A DNA stretch of 64,000 bases from Dactylosporangium vinaceum. GTDB taxonomy: Bacteria > Actinomycetota > Actinomycetes > Mycobacteriales > Micromonosporaceae. This document shows positions 1 to 9,440 of the stretch, one piece after another. The number at the start of each line of letters is the position of its first letter. The stretch's first letter is position 1. A program made the translations under genes and the position numbers. The stretch lies in contig NZ_CP061913.1 of the NCBI RefSeq assembly GCF_019904175.1, positions 1,984,001 through 2,048,000 on the forward strand, read 5' to 3'. The notes beneath the pieces are model-generated. The model worked only from the letters and a program-made list of their open reading frames with translations, was not told the origin of the DNA and ran no database searches.

Positions 1-2
1 TG

Positions 3-1022
3 GCCGGCGGGTTCACGATCCTGCTGGTCCTGGAGGCCGCGGCCGGCCCGCTCTCCCGCGCCCTCGCGGGCGGCCCGGGTGACGTCGCCGCCAACGCCGA
101 GCACTGGCTGCGCATCGCCGCCCTGGGCGCACCCGGGCTCATGCTCGGCACCGCGGGCAATGGGTGGATGCGCGGCGTACAGGACACCCGGCGGCCGCTG
201 TACTACGTGCTGGCCGCCAACGCGCTCTCCGCGGCGCTGTGCCCGCTGCTGGTGTACCCGGCCGGCCTGGGCCTCATCGGGTCCGCCGTCGCCAACGTGA
301 CAGCCCAGACCGTCGTGGGGCTGCTGTTCGTGCGGGCGCTGGTCTCCGAGCGGGTGGCCCTGCGGCCCAGGCCCGCCGTGATCCTGAACCAGCTGACGCT
401 CGGACGCGACCTGCTGCTGCGCGGCGCGGCGTTCCAGGCGTGCTTCCTCTCCGCGTCGGCCGTGGCGGCCCGCTTCGGGGTCGCCGCGCTGGCCGCGCAT
501 CAGATCGCCATCCAGCTGTTCTTCTTCACCGCGTTGGCCCTGGACGCGCTGGCCATCGCCGCGCAGTCGCTGGTGGGGGCGGCGCTCGGAGGCGAGCGGG
601 TGGCCGAGGCGCGGCTCCTGGCCCGGCGGATCACGCTGGCCGGCCTGGTCGCGGGCGGCCTGTTCGCCGGGCTGGTGGCGCTGGCGCTGCTCGCGGTCCG
701 GCCGTGGTTCGGCGCGGACGCGCAGGTGTACGCCGAAGCCCGGCACGCCTGGTGGTTCTTCGTCGCGATGATGCCGGCGGCCGGCGTCGTGTTCGCGCTC
801 GACGGGGTGTTCCTCGGGGCGGGCGACGTGGGGTACCTGCGCAATCTCACGCTCGTCAGCGCACTTGGCGGGTTCCTGCCGGGGATCTGGCTCGCGTACC
901 TCGTCGATGCCGGGCTGCGCGGCGTCTGGATGGCGCTGACACTGTTCATCGCGCTGCGGCTGATCGGGCTGCTGCACCGGCTGGCGGGGGACCGCTGGGC
1001 GGTGGCGGGCGCCGTACGATGA
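3..1022 (+). CDS. MATE family exporter, C-terminal part (5' truncated)
   Basis: A multidrug/toxin extrusion (MATE, DinF-like) secondary transporter that would export small molecules across the inner membrane by cation antiport. The frame is already open at base 3, so only about 339 C-terminal residues are present and the start lies outside the window. The translation consists of successive hydrophobic helices. The stretch GNGWMRGVQDTRRPLYYV is typical of the DinF branch, where an aromatic/Arg loop precedes the second half of the protein. It ends at TGA 1020-1022, 4 nt before the next gene, so the two may be cotranscribed. The substrate cannot be told. Family assignment is by recognition of sequence character. 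Confidence 0.85.
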   Translation, partial: AGGFTILLVLEAAAGPLSRALAGGPGDVAANAEHWLRIAALGAPGLMLGTAGNGWMRGVQDTRRPLYYVLAANALSAALCPLLVYPAGLGLIGSAVANVTAQTVVGLLFVRALVSERVALRPRPAVILNQLTLGRDLLLRGAAFQACFLSASAVAARFGVAALAAHQIAIQLFFFTALALDALAIAAQSLVGAALGGERVAEARLLARRITLAGLVAGGLFAGLVALALLAVRPWFGADAQVYAEARHAWWFFVAMMPAAGVVFALDGVFLGAGDVGYLRNLTLVSALGGFLPGIWLAYLVDAGLRGVWMALTLFIALRLIGLLHRLAGDRWAVAGAVR

Positions 1023-1026
1023 CGCC

Positions 1027-2355
1027 GTGTTGACCCCGGCCCAGCTCGCCGCCGTCGAGTTCGTGCGCGGACGCGGCCATGCTGACACGCCGCTGGAGTC
1101 GTCGGCGCCGATCACGATCAACTTCCACCCCGATCGGCGGGTCGGCGACGGCACGGTCCTTGACGGGCTGCTGGCCGACGGGCGGTTCCGCAGCCAGTTC
1201 GAGACCGGCATCTCGAACGGTGGACTCACGGCGTTTCCGGGCGGCGATCGCGACCGGTGGGAGGCGCAGATGTTCGGCGGCGTCTACCAGCGACCGGGCG
1301 TCACGGCGGCGGAGCGGCCCAAGTACGGCGCGCTGAACCTCTTCCACCACGACGACGGAGCGGCGCCGCGGTTCGGGTCGGCGCATCTACGCCTGCGGCC
1401 GCACGTGACGCGCTGGGCGACGTTCACGTTCGGGGACAGCTTCCACGAGCCGACCGAGGTGGGCACGGCGGACGCGTTCGGGGCGGTGCTGGCCGCGCTG
1501 GAGGCATTGCACGGCGCGGACGTGTTGCGCCGCGCGGACGCGTCACGAGGCGCTGCCGTGTTGCGCCGCGCTTATGCGTTGGGCGACGCGGATGTGGTGG
1601 GCGACGCGGATGTGGTGCGGCGCGCGGACGCGTCGCACGGCGCTGAGTTGTACGGCGCGGGGGTGGGGGACGGCGCGGATGCGTCCCACGGCGCGGACTT
1701 CTTGCGGCGCGCGGACGCGTCGCTCGCTGCCGATGTCTCGCCGCGCTCGGACGCGTCGCTCGCTGCCGATGTCTTGCCGCGCTCGGACGCGTCGCTCGCT
1801 GCCGATGTCTTGCCGCGCGCGGACGCGTCGCACGGTGCCGATGTCTTGCCGCGCGCGGACGCGTCGCACGGTGCCGATGTCTTGCCGCGCGCGGACGCGT
1901 CGCACGGTGATGATGTGCTGCATGGCGCGGAGGTGTTGGCGCGACCGCGCGTGGGTGGGCCGGGGCGGGCGCTCGACGACTACGTCGAGGCACAGATCCA
2001 CGGACCTGTCCGCCTGGCCGACGACGTCGAGGCGCTGGTCTTGGACAGCTCCTTTCAAAGCAGCGGATGTGGTACCGCGGAAGCCGCCGACCTGCTCGCA
2101 AAGCGCTACGGGCTGCGGGTCGAGTGGCGGGCCGGCTTCCGGCTCGCTCCGTGCGACATTCCGGAGGCGTTCCGCGGGGCGGAGGTGCCGGCGCTGGCTT
2201 CGGCGGTGTGCGAGCGCTTCCGCGCGTCAGCTGTGGACGCGGCGCTCATCGGCGCGGCCGCGCGGGAGCCGGAGCTTTGGGCGGCGTGGGGAGAGCGGGC
2301 GGAGGTGCTGCAGCTGTTGAAGTACCTGTGGCATTGCCTGGTGCGGTTCGGCTGA
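1027..2355 (+). CDS. DUF3626 protein with in-frame 12-residue repeat insertion
   Basis: Family of unknown function (DUF3626). The conserved N-terminal half (ITINFHPDR near residue 30, SNGGLTAFPGGDR near 63, FGSAHLRLRP near 116) and C-terminal half (LDDYVEAQIHGPVRL near 317, ending WHCLVRFG) are intact. The family is usually about 300 residues; this one has 442. The extra roughly 150 residues (about 162-314) are a tandem repeat with consensus DVLPRADASHGA, a 36-bp unit with six clear copies plus decayed ones upstream. The start is GTG, 4 nt after the upstream stop, with no clear Shine-Dalgarno site, suggesting coupling. Because both flanking halves remain in frame, the insertion seems to be tolerated in a surface loop. 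No biochemical function can be assigned. Confidence 0.85.
   Translation: MLTPAQLAAVEFVRGRGHADTPLESSAPITINFHPDRRVGDGTVLDGLLADGRFRSQFETGISNGGLTAFPGGDRDRWEAQMFGGVYQRPGVTAAERPKYGALNLFHHDDGAAPRFGSAHLRLRPHVTRWATFTFGDSFHEPTEVGTADAFGAVLAALEALHGADVLRRADASRGAAVLRRAYALGDADVVGDADVVRRADASHGAELYGAGVGDGADASHGADFLRRADASLAADVSPRSDASLAADVLPRSDASLAADVLPRADASHGADVLPRADASHGADVLPRADASHGDDVLHGAEVLARPRVGGPGRALDDYVEAQIHGPVRLADDVEALVLDSSFQSSGCGTAEAADLLAKRYGLRVEWRAGFRLAPCDIPEAFRGAEVPALASAVCERFRASAVDAALIGAAAREPELWAAWGERAEVLQLLKYLWHCLVRFG
1510..1968 (+). repeat. 36-bp in-frame tandem repeat inside DUF3626 gene
   Basis: Six near-identical 36-bp units lie at about 1700-1915, each containing GCGGACGCGTCG, preceded by degenerate copies. 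They encode 12-residue units of the type DVLPRADASHGA. The array interrupts a conserved protein without breaking the frame. Confidence 0.9.
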
Positions 2356-2403
2356 TTCGGGCGGTGGCGGGGTACTGGCAGCGAACGCCGTCGGGCCCGC
2401 GGT

Positions 2404-2409
2404 TATGGT
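2404..2409 (+). promoter_or_regulatory. Leaderless -10 element (TATGGT) for truB
   Basis: TATGGT ends 7 nt before ATG 2417, the spacing expected when transcription starts at the start codon. This favours ATG 2417 over ATG 2405, which overlaps the element. Confidence 0.5.
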
Positions 2410-2416
2410 GTCGCGC

Positions 2417-3307
2417 ATGGCGCAGAAGACGGCGACCGCGGGCGGCCTCGTCGTCGTCGACAAGCCCGGCGGAATGACCTCGCACGACGTGGTGTCTCGC
2501 ATGCGCCGCCTCGCGCGGACGCGGCGGGTCGGCCACGGCGGCACCCTGGACCCGATGGCCACCGGCGTGCTCATCGTGGGCGTGGAGAAGGCGACGCGGC
2601 TGCTCACGTACGTGATCGGGAGCACGAAGCAGTACACCGCGACGATCCGCCTCGGCGAGTCCACGATCACCGATGACGCCGAGGGTGAGGTCGTCGCCCG
2701 CGCGGACGCGTCGACCCTGACCGATCTCGAGATCGAGACCGGCCTGACCCCGCTGCGGGGCGACATCCTCCAGGTGCCGAGCTCGGTGTCAGCGATCAAG
2801 GTGAACGGCGTCCGCTCCTACCACCGCGTCCGCTCCGGCGAGGAGGTGGCGCTGGCGGCCCGCCCGGTGACCGTGTCCAGGCTGGACGTGCTGGCGCTGC
2901 GCCGCGCGGGCACGCACGTCGACCTGGACGTGGACGTAGCCGTGTCCTCCGGCACCTACATCCGAGCCCTGGCCCGCGACCTGGGCGCCGCACTGGGCGT
3001 GGGCGGCCACCTCACGGCGCTGCGGCGAACCGCAGTAGGCAACTTCACCCTGGCCGAAGCGGCGACACTTGACGAACTGGCCATGCGCGAGGACCCGGTC
3101 ACGATGCCCTTGCCGGCCGCCGCCGACCGCTGCTTCCCGCGCCGCGACGCCACCGCCGAAGAGGCCAAGACCCTGTCCCACGGCGGCCCCCTGACCGCAA
3201 TCGGCCTCACGGACCCGTACGCCGTCTTCGCCCCGGACGGAACCGTCCTGGCGATCGTCCAGGAACGCGACGGCAAAGCCCGCCCAGAGATCGTCCTCGT
3301 CCCCTAA
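2417..3307 (+). CDS. truB: tRNA pseudouridine(55) synthase TruB
   Basis: Isomerises U55 in the T-psi-C arm of tRNAs to pseudouridine in the cytoplasm. The family signature GLVVVDKPGGMTSHDVV is at the N-terminus. The catalytic motif HGGTLDPMATGVL near residue 38 carries the nucleophilic Asp. YVIGSTKQYTATIRLGE and VSSGTYIRALARDLG follow in the normal order, and a C-terminal PUA-like part completes a usual-length protein (296 residues from ATG 2417). It leads the conserved truB-ribF-rpsO-pnp cluster, though a 660-bp repeat region separates it from ribF here. The RADAS stretch at 2698-2713 carries the same DNA word found in the neighbouring DUF3626 repeat. Confidence 0.97.
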   Translation: MAQKTATAGGLVVVDKPGGMTSHDVVSRMRRLARTRRVGHGGTLDPMATGVLIVGVEKATRLLTYVIGSTKQYTATIRLGESTITDDAEGEVVARADASTLTDLEIETGLTPLRGDILQVPSSVSAIKVNGVRSYHRVRSGEEVALAARPVTVSRLDVLALRRAGTHVDLDVDVAVSSGTYIRALARDLGAALGVGGHLTALRRTAVGNFTLAEAATLDELAMREDPVTMPLPAAADRCFPRRDATAEEAKTLSHGGPLTAIGLTDPYAVFAPDGTVLAIVQERDGKARPEIVLVP

Positions 3308-3311
3308 GCAC

Positions 3312-3560
3312 CGCACCACCGCGCCGCCACCACCGCGCCGCCACCACCGCGCCGCCGCTACCGCGCCGCCGCTACCGCGCCGCCGCTACCGCGCCGCCGC
3401 TACCGCGCCGCCGCTACCGCGCCGCGGCCACCGCACCGCACCACCACGCCGCCGCTACCGCGCCGCCGCTACCGCGCCGCCGCTACCGCGCCGCCGCTAC
3501 CGCGCCGCGGCCACCGCACCGCACCACCACGCCGCCGCTACCGCACCGCCGCGCTGCCGC
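3312..3560. repeat. 14-bp GC-rich tandem array downstream of truB
   Basis: Multiple copies of a 14-bp unit (TACCGCGCCGCCGC) are organised into a larger 84-bp period: the block beginning GCCGCGGCCACCGC recurs about 84 bp later. The array occupies the truB-ribF interval, and degenerate GCC/CGC-rich sequence continues to about 3680. Several frames are open through it but none looks like a gene. Confidence 0.85.
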
Positions 3561-3958
3561 TACCGCCATCGCGCCGCCGCTACCCCACCAACGCACCGCC
3601 GCACCGCGCTACGGCGCCACCACTGCGCCGCCGTCACCGCGCTGCCGCGCTGCCGCTGCCGCGCTGCCGCGCTGCCGCTTGCCGCCGTCACCGCGCCAAC
3701 CCGCCACCGCGCGCACCAAACCCGACGGCACGGCGCGTCCGCGCGGCACGGTGCGTCCGCGCGGTGATGGCAGATCGCCGGCACGCCAGGGCGCGTCCGC
3801 GCGGTGCTGGCGGCGGCGTACAGCGGCTACGCACTCGCACTCGCACTCGCGCAGCGGGGCGGGCGGGGCGGGGTGCAGGAGGGAGTCCGGCCCGCCGATG
3901 GGGAATTGGTGGTGTGTCGGGTTCTGGGTCGGCCGAAGGGCGGGGCAAGGACAGGCAG

Positions 3959-3964
3959 TACGCT
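3959..3964 (+). promoter_or_regulatory. Leaderless -10 element (TACGCT) for ribF
   Basis: TACGCT is followed by 7 nt and ATG 3972. This fixes the ribF start well inside a longer open frame that reaches upstream into repeat sequence. Confidence 0.55.
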
Positions 3965-3971
3965 CGGGACC

Positions 3972-4919
3972 ATGCAGCGTTGGCGGGGGACGCAGGCGGC
4001 TCCTGGTGGATGGGGACGCGCGGTCGCGACGATCGGTGTGTTCGACGGGGTTCACCGGGGCCACCAGCAGATCATCGGGCATGCCGTGAAGCGCGCTCAT
4101 GAGCTCGGCGTGCAGTCCGTCGTCGTGACGTTCGACCCGCATCCGGCCGAGGTCGTGCGGCCCGGGTCGCATCCGGCGGTGCTGACGGAGCCGGGGCGCA
4201 AGGCCGAGCTGCTCGAAGCGCTCGGCGTCGATGTGCTGTGCGTCATTCCGTTCACGGCTGAGTACTCGCGGCTGTCGCCTGAAGAGTTCGTGCACGATGC
4301 GCTCGTCGAGCGGCTGCACACCGCGCTCGTCGTCGTCGGCGAGAACTTTCGGTTCGGGCACAAGCAGGGCGGTGACGTCGCGCTGCTGACGAAGCTTGGG
4401 CGGACGTTCGGGTTCGCGGTCGAGGGGGCGCCGCTGGTGGCGGACGAGGGGACGGTGTTCTCCTCGACGTACATCCGCAGCTGTGTCGATGCCGGCGACG
4501 TCGTGGCCGCGGCGCGGGCGCTCGGGCGGCCGCATCGGCTCGACGGGGTGGTCGTCCGGGGTGATCAGCGGGGGCGTGAGCTGGGTTTTCCCACCGCCAA
4601 CCTGCTCGTGCCGGCCAATGCGGCGGTGCCCGCGGACGGGATCTACGCCGCGTGGTTCGTGCGGGATCGCGACGGGGCGCGGCTGCCGTCGGCGGTTTCG
4701 ATCGGGAGCAATCCGACGTTTTCCGGCACGGAGCGGCGGGTCGAGGCGTTCGTGCTCGACTTCGAGGGTGACCTGTACGGGGAGCGGGTGAGCCTCGACT
4801 TCGTCGACCGGCTCCGTGAGCAGCGCGTCTACCAGGGCATCGAGCCGTTGATCGCGCAGATCGCGGAGGACGTCGAGCAGACCCGACAGGTCCTGCAGCG
4901 CGGTCCGATGCAGGGGTGA
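3972..4919 (+). CDS. ribF: Bifunctional riboflavin kinase / FAD synthetase RibF
   Basis: Phosphorylates riboflavin to FMN and adenylylates FMN to FAD. The N-terminal nucleotidyltransferase domain has TIGVFDGVHRGHQQII near residue 20 (its GxxxGxH-type ATP site) and VTFDPHPAEV. The C-terminal riboflavin-kinase domain has GRELGFPTANL near 205, SIGSNPTF and VEAFVLDFEGDLYGE. At 315 residues it has the usual length when started at ATG 3972. The open frame extends upstream to 3804, but that part is low complexity and unlike the family. It is followed 108 bp later by rpsO, as in many Actinobacteria. Confidence 0.97.
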   Translation: MQRWRGTQAAPGGWGRAVATIGVFDGVHRGHQQIIGHAVKRAHELGVQSVVVTFDPHPAEVVRPGSHPAVLTEPGRKAELLEALGVDVLCVIPFTAEYSRLSPEEFVHDALVERLHTALVVVGENFRFGHKQGGDVALLTKLGRTFGFAVEGAPLVADEGTVFSSTYIRSCVDAGDVVAAARALGRPHRLDGVVVRGDQRGRELGFPTANLLVPANAAVPADGIYAAWFVRDRDGARLPSAVSIGSNPTFSGTERRVEAFVLDFEGDLYGERVSLDFVDRLREQRVYQGIEPLIAQIAEDVEQTRQVLQRGPMQG

Positions 4920-4933
4920 ATTGGCAAGTCTGT

Positions 4934-5027
4934 TAGCCTTGGGTTGACGCCGGGTGACCGGCGGGGGTCAGGCTGCCTGCACGACGCCGCGGGGCCCGGC
5001 CGGACGAATCCACGGTAAAGGGAGAAC
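4934..5027 (+). promoter_or_regulatory. rpsO promoter and leader with GNRA-type hairpin
   Basis: A TAGCCT -10 element (4934-4939) precedes a leader of about 80 nt. Bases 4948-4963 form a perfect 6-bp stem (CGCCGG/CCGGCG) closed by a GTGA tetraloop. A strong Shine-Dalgarno AAAGGGAG lies at 5017-5024. The leader could serve autogenous control by S15, as known for other bacteria; that role is inferred. Confidence 0.5.
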
Positions 5028-5297
5028 ATGGCGCTCGACTCTGCGCAGAAGACCGAGATCATGGGCAAGTACGCCACCGCCGAGGGCGACACCGGTTCGC
5101 CGGAGGTCCAGGTGGCGATGCTGACCAAGCGGATCGCGGACCTCACCGAACACCTCAAGCTCCACAAGCACGACCACCACAGCCGGCGCGGCCTGCTGCT
5201 GCTGGTCGGCCGCCGTCGTCGTCTGCTGAACTACCTGCAGAAGAACGACATCGCCCGCTACCGCTCGCTGATCGAGCGGCTCGGCCTGCGGCGATAA
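5028..5297 (+). CDS. rpsO: 30S ribosomal protein S15
   Basis: Primary binder of the 16S rRNA central domain in 30S assembly. At 89 residues it is full length. It carries the S15 signature through [34 protein letters not shown] and [10 protein letters not shown]. It has one of the few strong Shine-Dalgarno sites in this region, consistent with high expression. The conserved linkage to pnp just downstream is kept, with a 271-bp interval. Confidence 0.99.
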   Translation: MALDSAQKTEIMGKYATAEGDTGSPEVQVAMLTKRIADLTEHLKLHKHDHHSRRGLLLLVGRRRRLLNYLQKNDIARYRSLIERLGLRR

Positions 5298-5568
5298 CAA
5301 CACGCTCGTGAACGGGGGGGACGCCGAACCACCCGGGTCGATTCTGTGGTGCGTCGCAAGACACACGATCGCCTCGGGGCCCGGTTATCGGCTCTCCCCC
5401 GTCGAGTAGTGACACACTGGAATGGCAGCGCCCCGCCGAGTTGGTCGGCGCACCGGTCCTCGGTAGTGGCTCCCGGGTGAGTACCACCCCGTGAGCTTCG
5501 ATCGAAGACCGGCCGCGGACAGCTCCGCCGAGGGTGAACCAACAACCCAAAAGGGAGCAACAATACAC
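5298..5568 (+). promoter_or_regulatory. Structured pnp leader region (candidate Actino-pnp RNA)
   Basis: The 271 bp between rpsO and pnp hold no gene but several self-complementary segments: CGCCGA...TCGGCG near 5435-5452, a palindromic CTTCGATCGAAG near 5496-5508, and ACCGG/CCGGT pairs around 5455-5515. They are followed by an A-rich Shine-Dalgarno (AAGGGAG near 5551). A conserved Actino-pnp RNA motif is known upstream of actinobacterial pnp genes; this interval is where it would lie. A covariance-model match has not been run. Confidence 0.4.
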
Positions 5569-7995
5569 ATGACCGAGCAGAGCAATCTCGGTACACACAC
5601 CAGCAAGGCCGTCATCGACAACGGCTCGTTCGGCACCCGGGAGATCACCTTCTCCACCGGGCGCCTCGCGCGTCAGGCGGCCGGCTCGGCCCTCGCGCAG
5701 CTCGGCGAGACCGTGGTCCTCTCGGCCACGACCGCCGGCAAGCAGCCGAAGGAGCAGTTCGACTTCTTCCCGCTGACGGTGGACGTCGAGGAGCGCATGT
5801 ACGCGGCCGGGCGCATCCCCGGCTCGTTCTTCCGCCGCGAGGGCCGGCCCAGCGAGGACGCGATCCTCACCTGCCGGCTCATCGACCGGCCGCTGCGCCC
5901 GAGCTTCGTCAAGGGCCTGCGCAACGAGGTCCAGGTCGTCGAGACGGTCCTGGCGCTCGACCCGGCCCACCCGTACGACGTCGTGGCCATCAACGCCGCC
6001 TCGCTCTCGACGAAGCTCTCGGGCCTGCCGTTCTCCGGCCCGATCGGCGCGACCCGCATGGCCCACATCGACGGGCAGTGGGTGGCGTTCCCGACCGTCG
6101 AGGAGCTCGGCCGGGCCACGTTCGACATGGTCATCGCCGGCCGGGTCCTGCCCGACGGCGACGTGGCGGTCATGATGGTCGAGGCCGAGGCCACCGAGCA
6201 CACCGTGGCCCTCGTGGCCGGCGGCGCGCCCGCGCCGACCGAGGAGGTCGTGGCCGGTGGCCTGGAGGCCGCCAAGCCCGCGATCCGCGAGCTGTGCCGG
6301 GCCCAGTCCGAGCTGGCCGACGTCGCCGCGAAGCCGGTGCAGGAGTTCCCGGTCTTCCTGGACTACCAGCCCGACGCCTACGAGGCCGTCGCCGGTGCCG
6401 TCAAGGACGAGGTCACCGAGGCCCTGCGCATCGCCGGCAAGGCGGAGCGCGAGGAGGCCCTCGACCGGATCAAGGAAGCCGCGTTCGAGCGGGTCGGCAG
6501 CCGGCTCGAGGGCCGCGAGAAGGAGATCGGCGCCGCGCTGCGGTCGCTGACCAAGAGCGAGGTCCGGGCCCGCGTCCTGCGCGACCAGGTCCGCATCGAC
6601 GGCCGTGGCCCGAAGGACATCCGGCCGCTGACCGCCGAGGTGCAGGTCCTGCCGCGGGTGCACGGCTCGGCGCTGTTCGAGCGGGGCGAGACGCAGATCC
6701 TGGGCGTCACCACGCTGAACATGCTGCGCATGGAGCAGACGCTCGACACCCTCGCGCCCGAGAAGTCCAAGCGCTACATGCACAACTACAACTTCCCGCC
6801 GTACTCGACCGGTGAGACCGGCCGCGTCGGCGCCCCGAAGCGGCGCGAGATCGGCCACGGCGCGCTCGCCGAGCGGGCCCTGATCCCGGTCCTGCCGACC
6901 CGCGAGGAGTTCCCCTACGCGATCCGGCAGGTCTCCGAGGCGCTGGGCTCCAACGGCTCGACGTCGATGGGCTCGGTCTGCGCCTCCACCATGGCGCTGC
7001 TATCGGCCGGTGTGCCGCTGAAGGCGCCGGTCGCGGGCATCGCGATGGGCCTGATCTCCGACGAGGTCGAGGGCAAGACGCAGTACGTCACCCTGACCGA
7101 CATCCTCGGGGCCGAGGACGCGTTCGGCGACATGGACTTCAAGGTCGCCGGCACCCGCGAGTTCGTCACCGCGCTGCAGCTGGACACCAAGCTCGACGGC
7201 ATCCCGTCGGACGTGCTGGCCGGCGCCCTGCAGCAGGCCCACGACGCGCGGCACGTCATCCTCGACGTGATGGCCGAGGCGATCGAGTCGCCGGCGGGCA
7301 TGAGCCAGTACGCGCCGCGGGTCACCACGGTGCGCATCCCGGTCGACAAGATCGGCATGGTGATCGGGCCCAAGGGTCAGACCATCAACGCGATCCAGGA
7401 CGAGACCGGCGCGGAGATCAGCATCGAGGACGACGGCACGATCTACGTCGGCGCGACCGACGGCCCGTCGGCCGAGGCCGCGGTCGAGCGGATCAACGCG
7501 ATCGCCAACCCGACGATGCCGAAGGTCGGCGACAAGTTCCTCGGCACCGTGGTGAAGACGGCCGCGTTCGGCGCGTTCATCTCGCTGCTGCCGGGCCGCG
7601 ACGGCCTGCTGCACATCTCCAAGGTGGGCAACGGCAAGCGGGTCGACAAGGTCGAGGACTTCCTCAACGTCGGCGACAAGGTCGAGGTCCAGATCGCGGA
7701 CATCGACAACCGCGGCAAGATCTACCTGGACAAGGTCCTGGCCGAGGGCGAGGTCGCCGTGGCGGCCCCGGCCGAGGGCGGCGACCGTCCGCCGTCGCGC
7801 GACCGCGGTGACCGCGGCGGCGACCGTGGCCCGCGCCGTGACCGCGGCGGCGACCGTGGTGGCGACCGCGGCGGCGAGCGGGCCCCGCGCCAGGCCGCCG
7901 AGGGCGGCGAGGCCGCTCCGGCCGGCGGCGGCGACGAGGGTGGCGAGGGCGGCGAGGGCGGCGAGTTCCGCCGCCGGCGCAACCGGCGCGACTGA
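5569..7995 (+). CDS. pnp: Polyribonucleotide nucleotidyltransferase (PNPase)
   Basis: Phosphorolytic 3'-5' exoribonuclease (and in many actinobacteria a poly(A)-adding enzyme) central to mRNA turnover. Two RNase PH domains (about residues 15-230 and 335-560) flank the helical domain. They are followed by a KH domain ([19 protein letters not shown] near 595) and an S1 domain ([19 protein letters not shown] near 655). The C-terminal tail (about 735-808) is a disordered Arg/Gly/Asp-rich run with repeated GDRGG units, likely RNA-binding. The start is ATG 5569 after AAGGGAG; a longer frame from 5491 lies in the leader. The M16 peptidase gene begins 4 nt after its stop. Confidence 0.98.
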   Translation: MTEQSNLGTHTSKAVIDNGSFGTREITFSTGRLARQAAGSALAQLGETVVLSATTAGKQPKEQFDFFPLTVDVEERMYAAGRIPGSFFRREGRPSEDAILTCRLIDRPLRPSFVKGLRNEVQVVETVLALDPAHPYDVVAINAASLSTKLSGLPFSGPIGATRMAHIDGQWVAFPTVEELGRATFDMVIAGRVLPDGDVAVMMVEAEATEHTVALVAGGAPAPTEEVVAGGLEAAKPAIRELCRAQSELADVAAKPVQEFPVFLDYQPDAYEAVAGAVKDEVTEALRIAGKAEREEALDRIKEAAFERVGSRLEGREKEIGAALRSLTKSEVRARVLRDQVRIDGRGPKDIRPLTAEVQVLPRVHGSALFERGETQILGVTTLNMLRMEQTLDTLAPEKSKRYMHNYNFPPYSTGETGRVGAPKRREIGHGALAERALIPVLPTREEFPYAIRQVSEALGSNGSTSMGSVCASTMALLSAGVPLKAPVAGIAMGLISDEVEGKTQYVTLTDILGAEDAFGDMDFKVAGTREFVTALQLDTKLDGIPSDVLAGALQQAHDARHVILDVMAEAIESPAGMSQYAPRVTTVRIPVDKIGMVIGPKGQTINAIQDETGAEISIEDDGTIYVGATDGPSAEAAVERINAIANPTMPKVGDKFLGTVVKTAAFGAFISLLPGRDGLLHISKVGNGKRVDKVEDFLNVGDKVEVQIADIDNRGKIYLDKVLAEGEVAVAAPAEGGDRPPSRDRGDRGGDRGPRRDRGGDRGGDRGGERAPRQAAEGGEAAPAGGGDEGGEGGEGGEFRRRRNRRD

Positions 7996-7998
7996 CCG

Positions 7999-9318
7999 AT
8001 GACGAGCCGAGCGCAGACCCAGACGCTGTCCGACGATCCGCTGGGTGGCACGGTGCGCCGCACCGTGCTGCCCAATGGGCTGCGGATCCTGACCGAGGCG
8101 ATTCCCGCGATGCGGAGCGTCTCGTTCGGGGTCTGGGTCGGCATCGGCTCGCGGGACGAGACGCCCACCCTGTCGGGCGTCTCGCACTTCCTCGAGCACC
8201 TGCTGTTCAAGGGCACCAAGCGGCGCAGCGCGCTTGACATCTCCGCGCAGATCGAGGCGGTCGGCGGGGAGACAAACGCGTTCACGGCCAAGGAGTACAC
8301 GTGCTACTACGCGCGGGTGCTCGACGCCGACCTGCCGCTGGCCATCGACGTCGTGTGTGACCTGGTCACCGACTCCGTCCTCACCGAGGCGGACGTGGAG
8401 ACCGAGCGGGGCGTGATCCTCGAGGAGATCGCCATGCACGACGACGAGCCCGGCGACGAGGTGCACGACGTCTTCACCGAAGCCGTGTACGGCAACCACC
8501 CGCTCGGCCGTCAGATCTCCGGCTCCGTGCCGACGATCTCGGCGCTGACCCGCAAGCAGATCGACGGCTTCTACCGCCGCCGGTACCGCCCCGAGACAAT
8601 GGTCATCGCCGCGGCCGGCAACCTCGACCACGCCAAGGTGGTCAAGGCCGTGCGCGCGGCGTTCGACCGGGCCGGCTGGTCCGACACGGCGGTGCCGACC
8701 GCCCGGCGCTCGCGCACTGCGAAGGTGCCGACCCGCTCCGGGCAGGTCGTGGTCCGCAACAAGGACACGGAGCAGGCGCACCTGGTGCTGGGCTGCACGG
8801 GGTACCCGCGCCAGCACGACGACCGCTTCGCCCTCGGCGCGCTCAACAACGTCCTCGGCGGCGGCATGTCCAGCCGGCTGTTCCAGCAGATCCGGGAGCA
8901 GCGCGGCCTGGCGTACTCGGTGTACTCCTTCACCTCGCAGTACAGCGACTCCGGTCTTTTCGGGGTGTACGCCGGCTGCGCGCCCGGGAAGGTCGAGGAG
9001 GTCCTCGCGATCACCCGTGAGGAGCTGGCCCGGGTGGCGTCGGACGGCCTGACCGCCGAAGAGGTGGAGCGCGGTAAAGGCATGCTCAAGGGTGCCGTCG
9101 TGCTCGGCCTGGAGGACACCGGTTCACGGATGAGCCGCCTGGGCAAGGGGGAACTGCTCTACGACGAGCTGCTCACCGTCGACGACGTGCTGCGGCGTGT
9201 CGACGCAGTCACGCCGGAGCAGGTGCGGCGGGTCACCGAGGAGCTACTGGCCCGGCCGATGTCGCTGGCGCTGATCGGCGACTTCGACGACGGGGCGTTC
9301 GCGGACGCGCTCGGCTGA
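7999..9318 (+). CDS. M16 family zinc metallopeptidase (processing-peptidase-like)
   Basis: Insulinase-type zinc endopeptidase, homologous to mitochondrial processing peptidase beta and the YmxG/PepR group, cytoplasmic by lack of a signal peptide. The inverted zinc motif HFLEHLLFKGT near residue 59 provides HxxEH, with the downstream zinc-ligand Glu in the ETERGVILEEIAMHDDEP region. The C-terminal half carries the R/Y substrate-binding part (GGGMSSRLFQQIREQRGLAY). At 439 residues it is usual length. It is tightly coupled to pnp, a conserved actinobacterial pairing. The physiological substrate is unknown. Confidence 0.93.
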   Translation: MTSRAQTQTLSDDPLGGTVRRTVLPNGLRILTEAIPAMRSVSFGVWVGIGSRDETPTLSGVSHFLEHLLFKGTKRRSALDISAQIEAVGGETNAFTAKEYTCYYARVLDADLPLAIDVVCDLVTDSVLTEADVETERGVILEEIAMHDDEPGDEVHDVFTEAVYGNHPLGRQISGSVPTISALTRKQIDGFYRRRYRPETMVIAAAGNLDHAKVVKAVRAAFDRAGWSDTAVPTARRSRTAKVPTRSGQVVVRNKDTEQAHLVLGCTGYPRQHDDRFALGALNNVLGGGMSSRLFQQIREQRGLAYSVYSFTSQYSDSGLFGVYAGCAPGKVEEVLAITREELARVASDGLTAEEVERGKGMLKGAVVLGLEDTGSRMSRLGKGELLYDELLTVDDVLRRVDAVTPEQVRRVTEELLARPMSLALIGDFDDGAFADALG

Positions 9319-9329
9319 GCCGGGCGCAC

Positions 9330-9374
9330 TGCACCCGGGCGGGTGCACCGTTGGGCCGGGGGCGTGGAGCCCCC
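9330..9374. terminator. Two adjacent terminator-like hairpins after the M16 gene
   Basis: TGCACCC/GGGTGCA (9330-9347, 4-nt loop) and GGGGGC/GCCCCC (9358-9374, 5-nt loop) are perfect inverted repeats between the M16 gene and dapB. No U-tract follows, as is common for high-GC actinobacterial terminators. Confidence 0.55.
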
Positions 9375-9428
9375 GCACTTCGGGCGGGACGCTGCCCGGG
9401 GCGGGAGCGAAGCGGCCGCGCAAGCCGC

Positions 9429-9434
9429 TAGGTT
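9429..9434 (+). promoter_or_regulatory. Leaderless -10 element (TAGGTT) for dapB
   Basis: TAGGTT plus 6 nt precedes GTG 9441. The same hexamer and spacing are found before dapA (15540) and the DUF3046 gene (56356). Confidence 0.6.
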
Positions 9435-9440
9435 GTTTGC

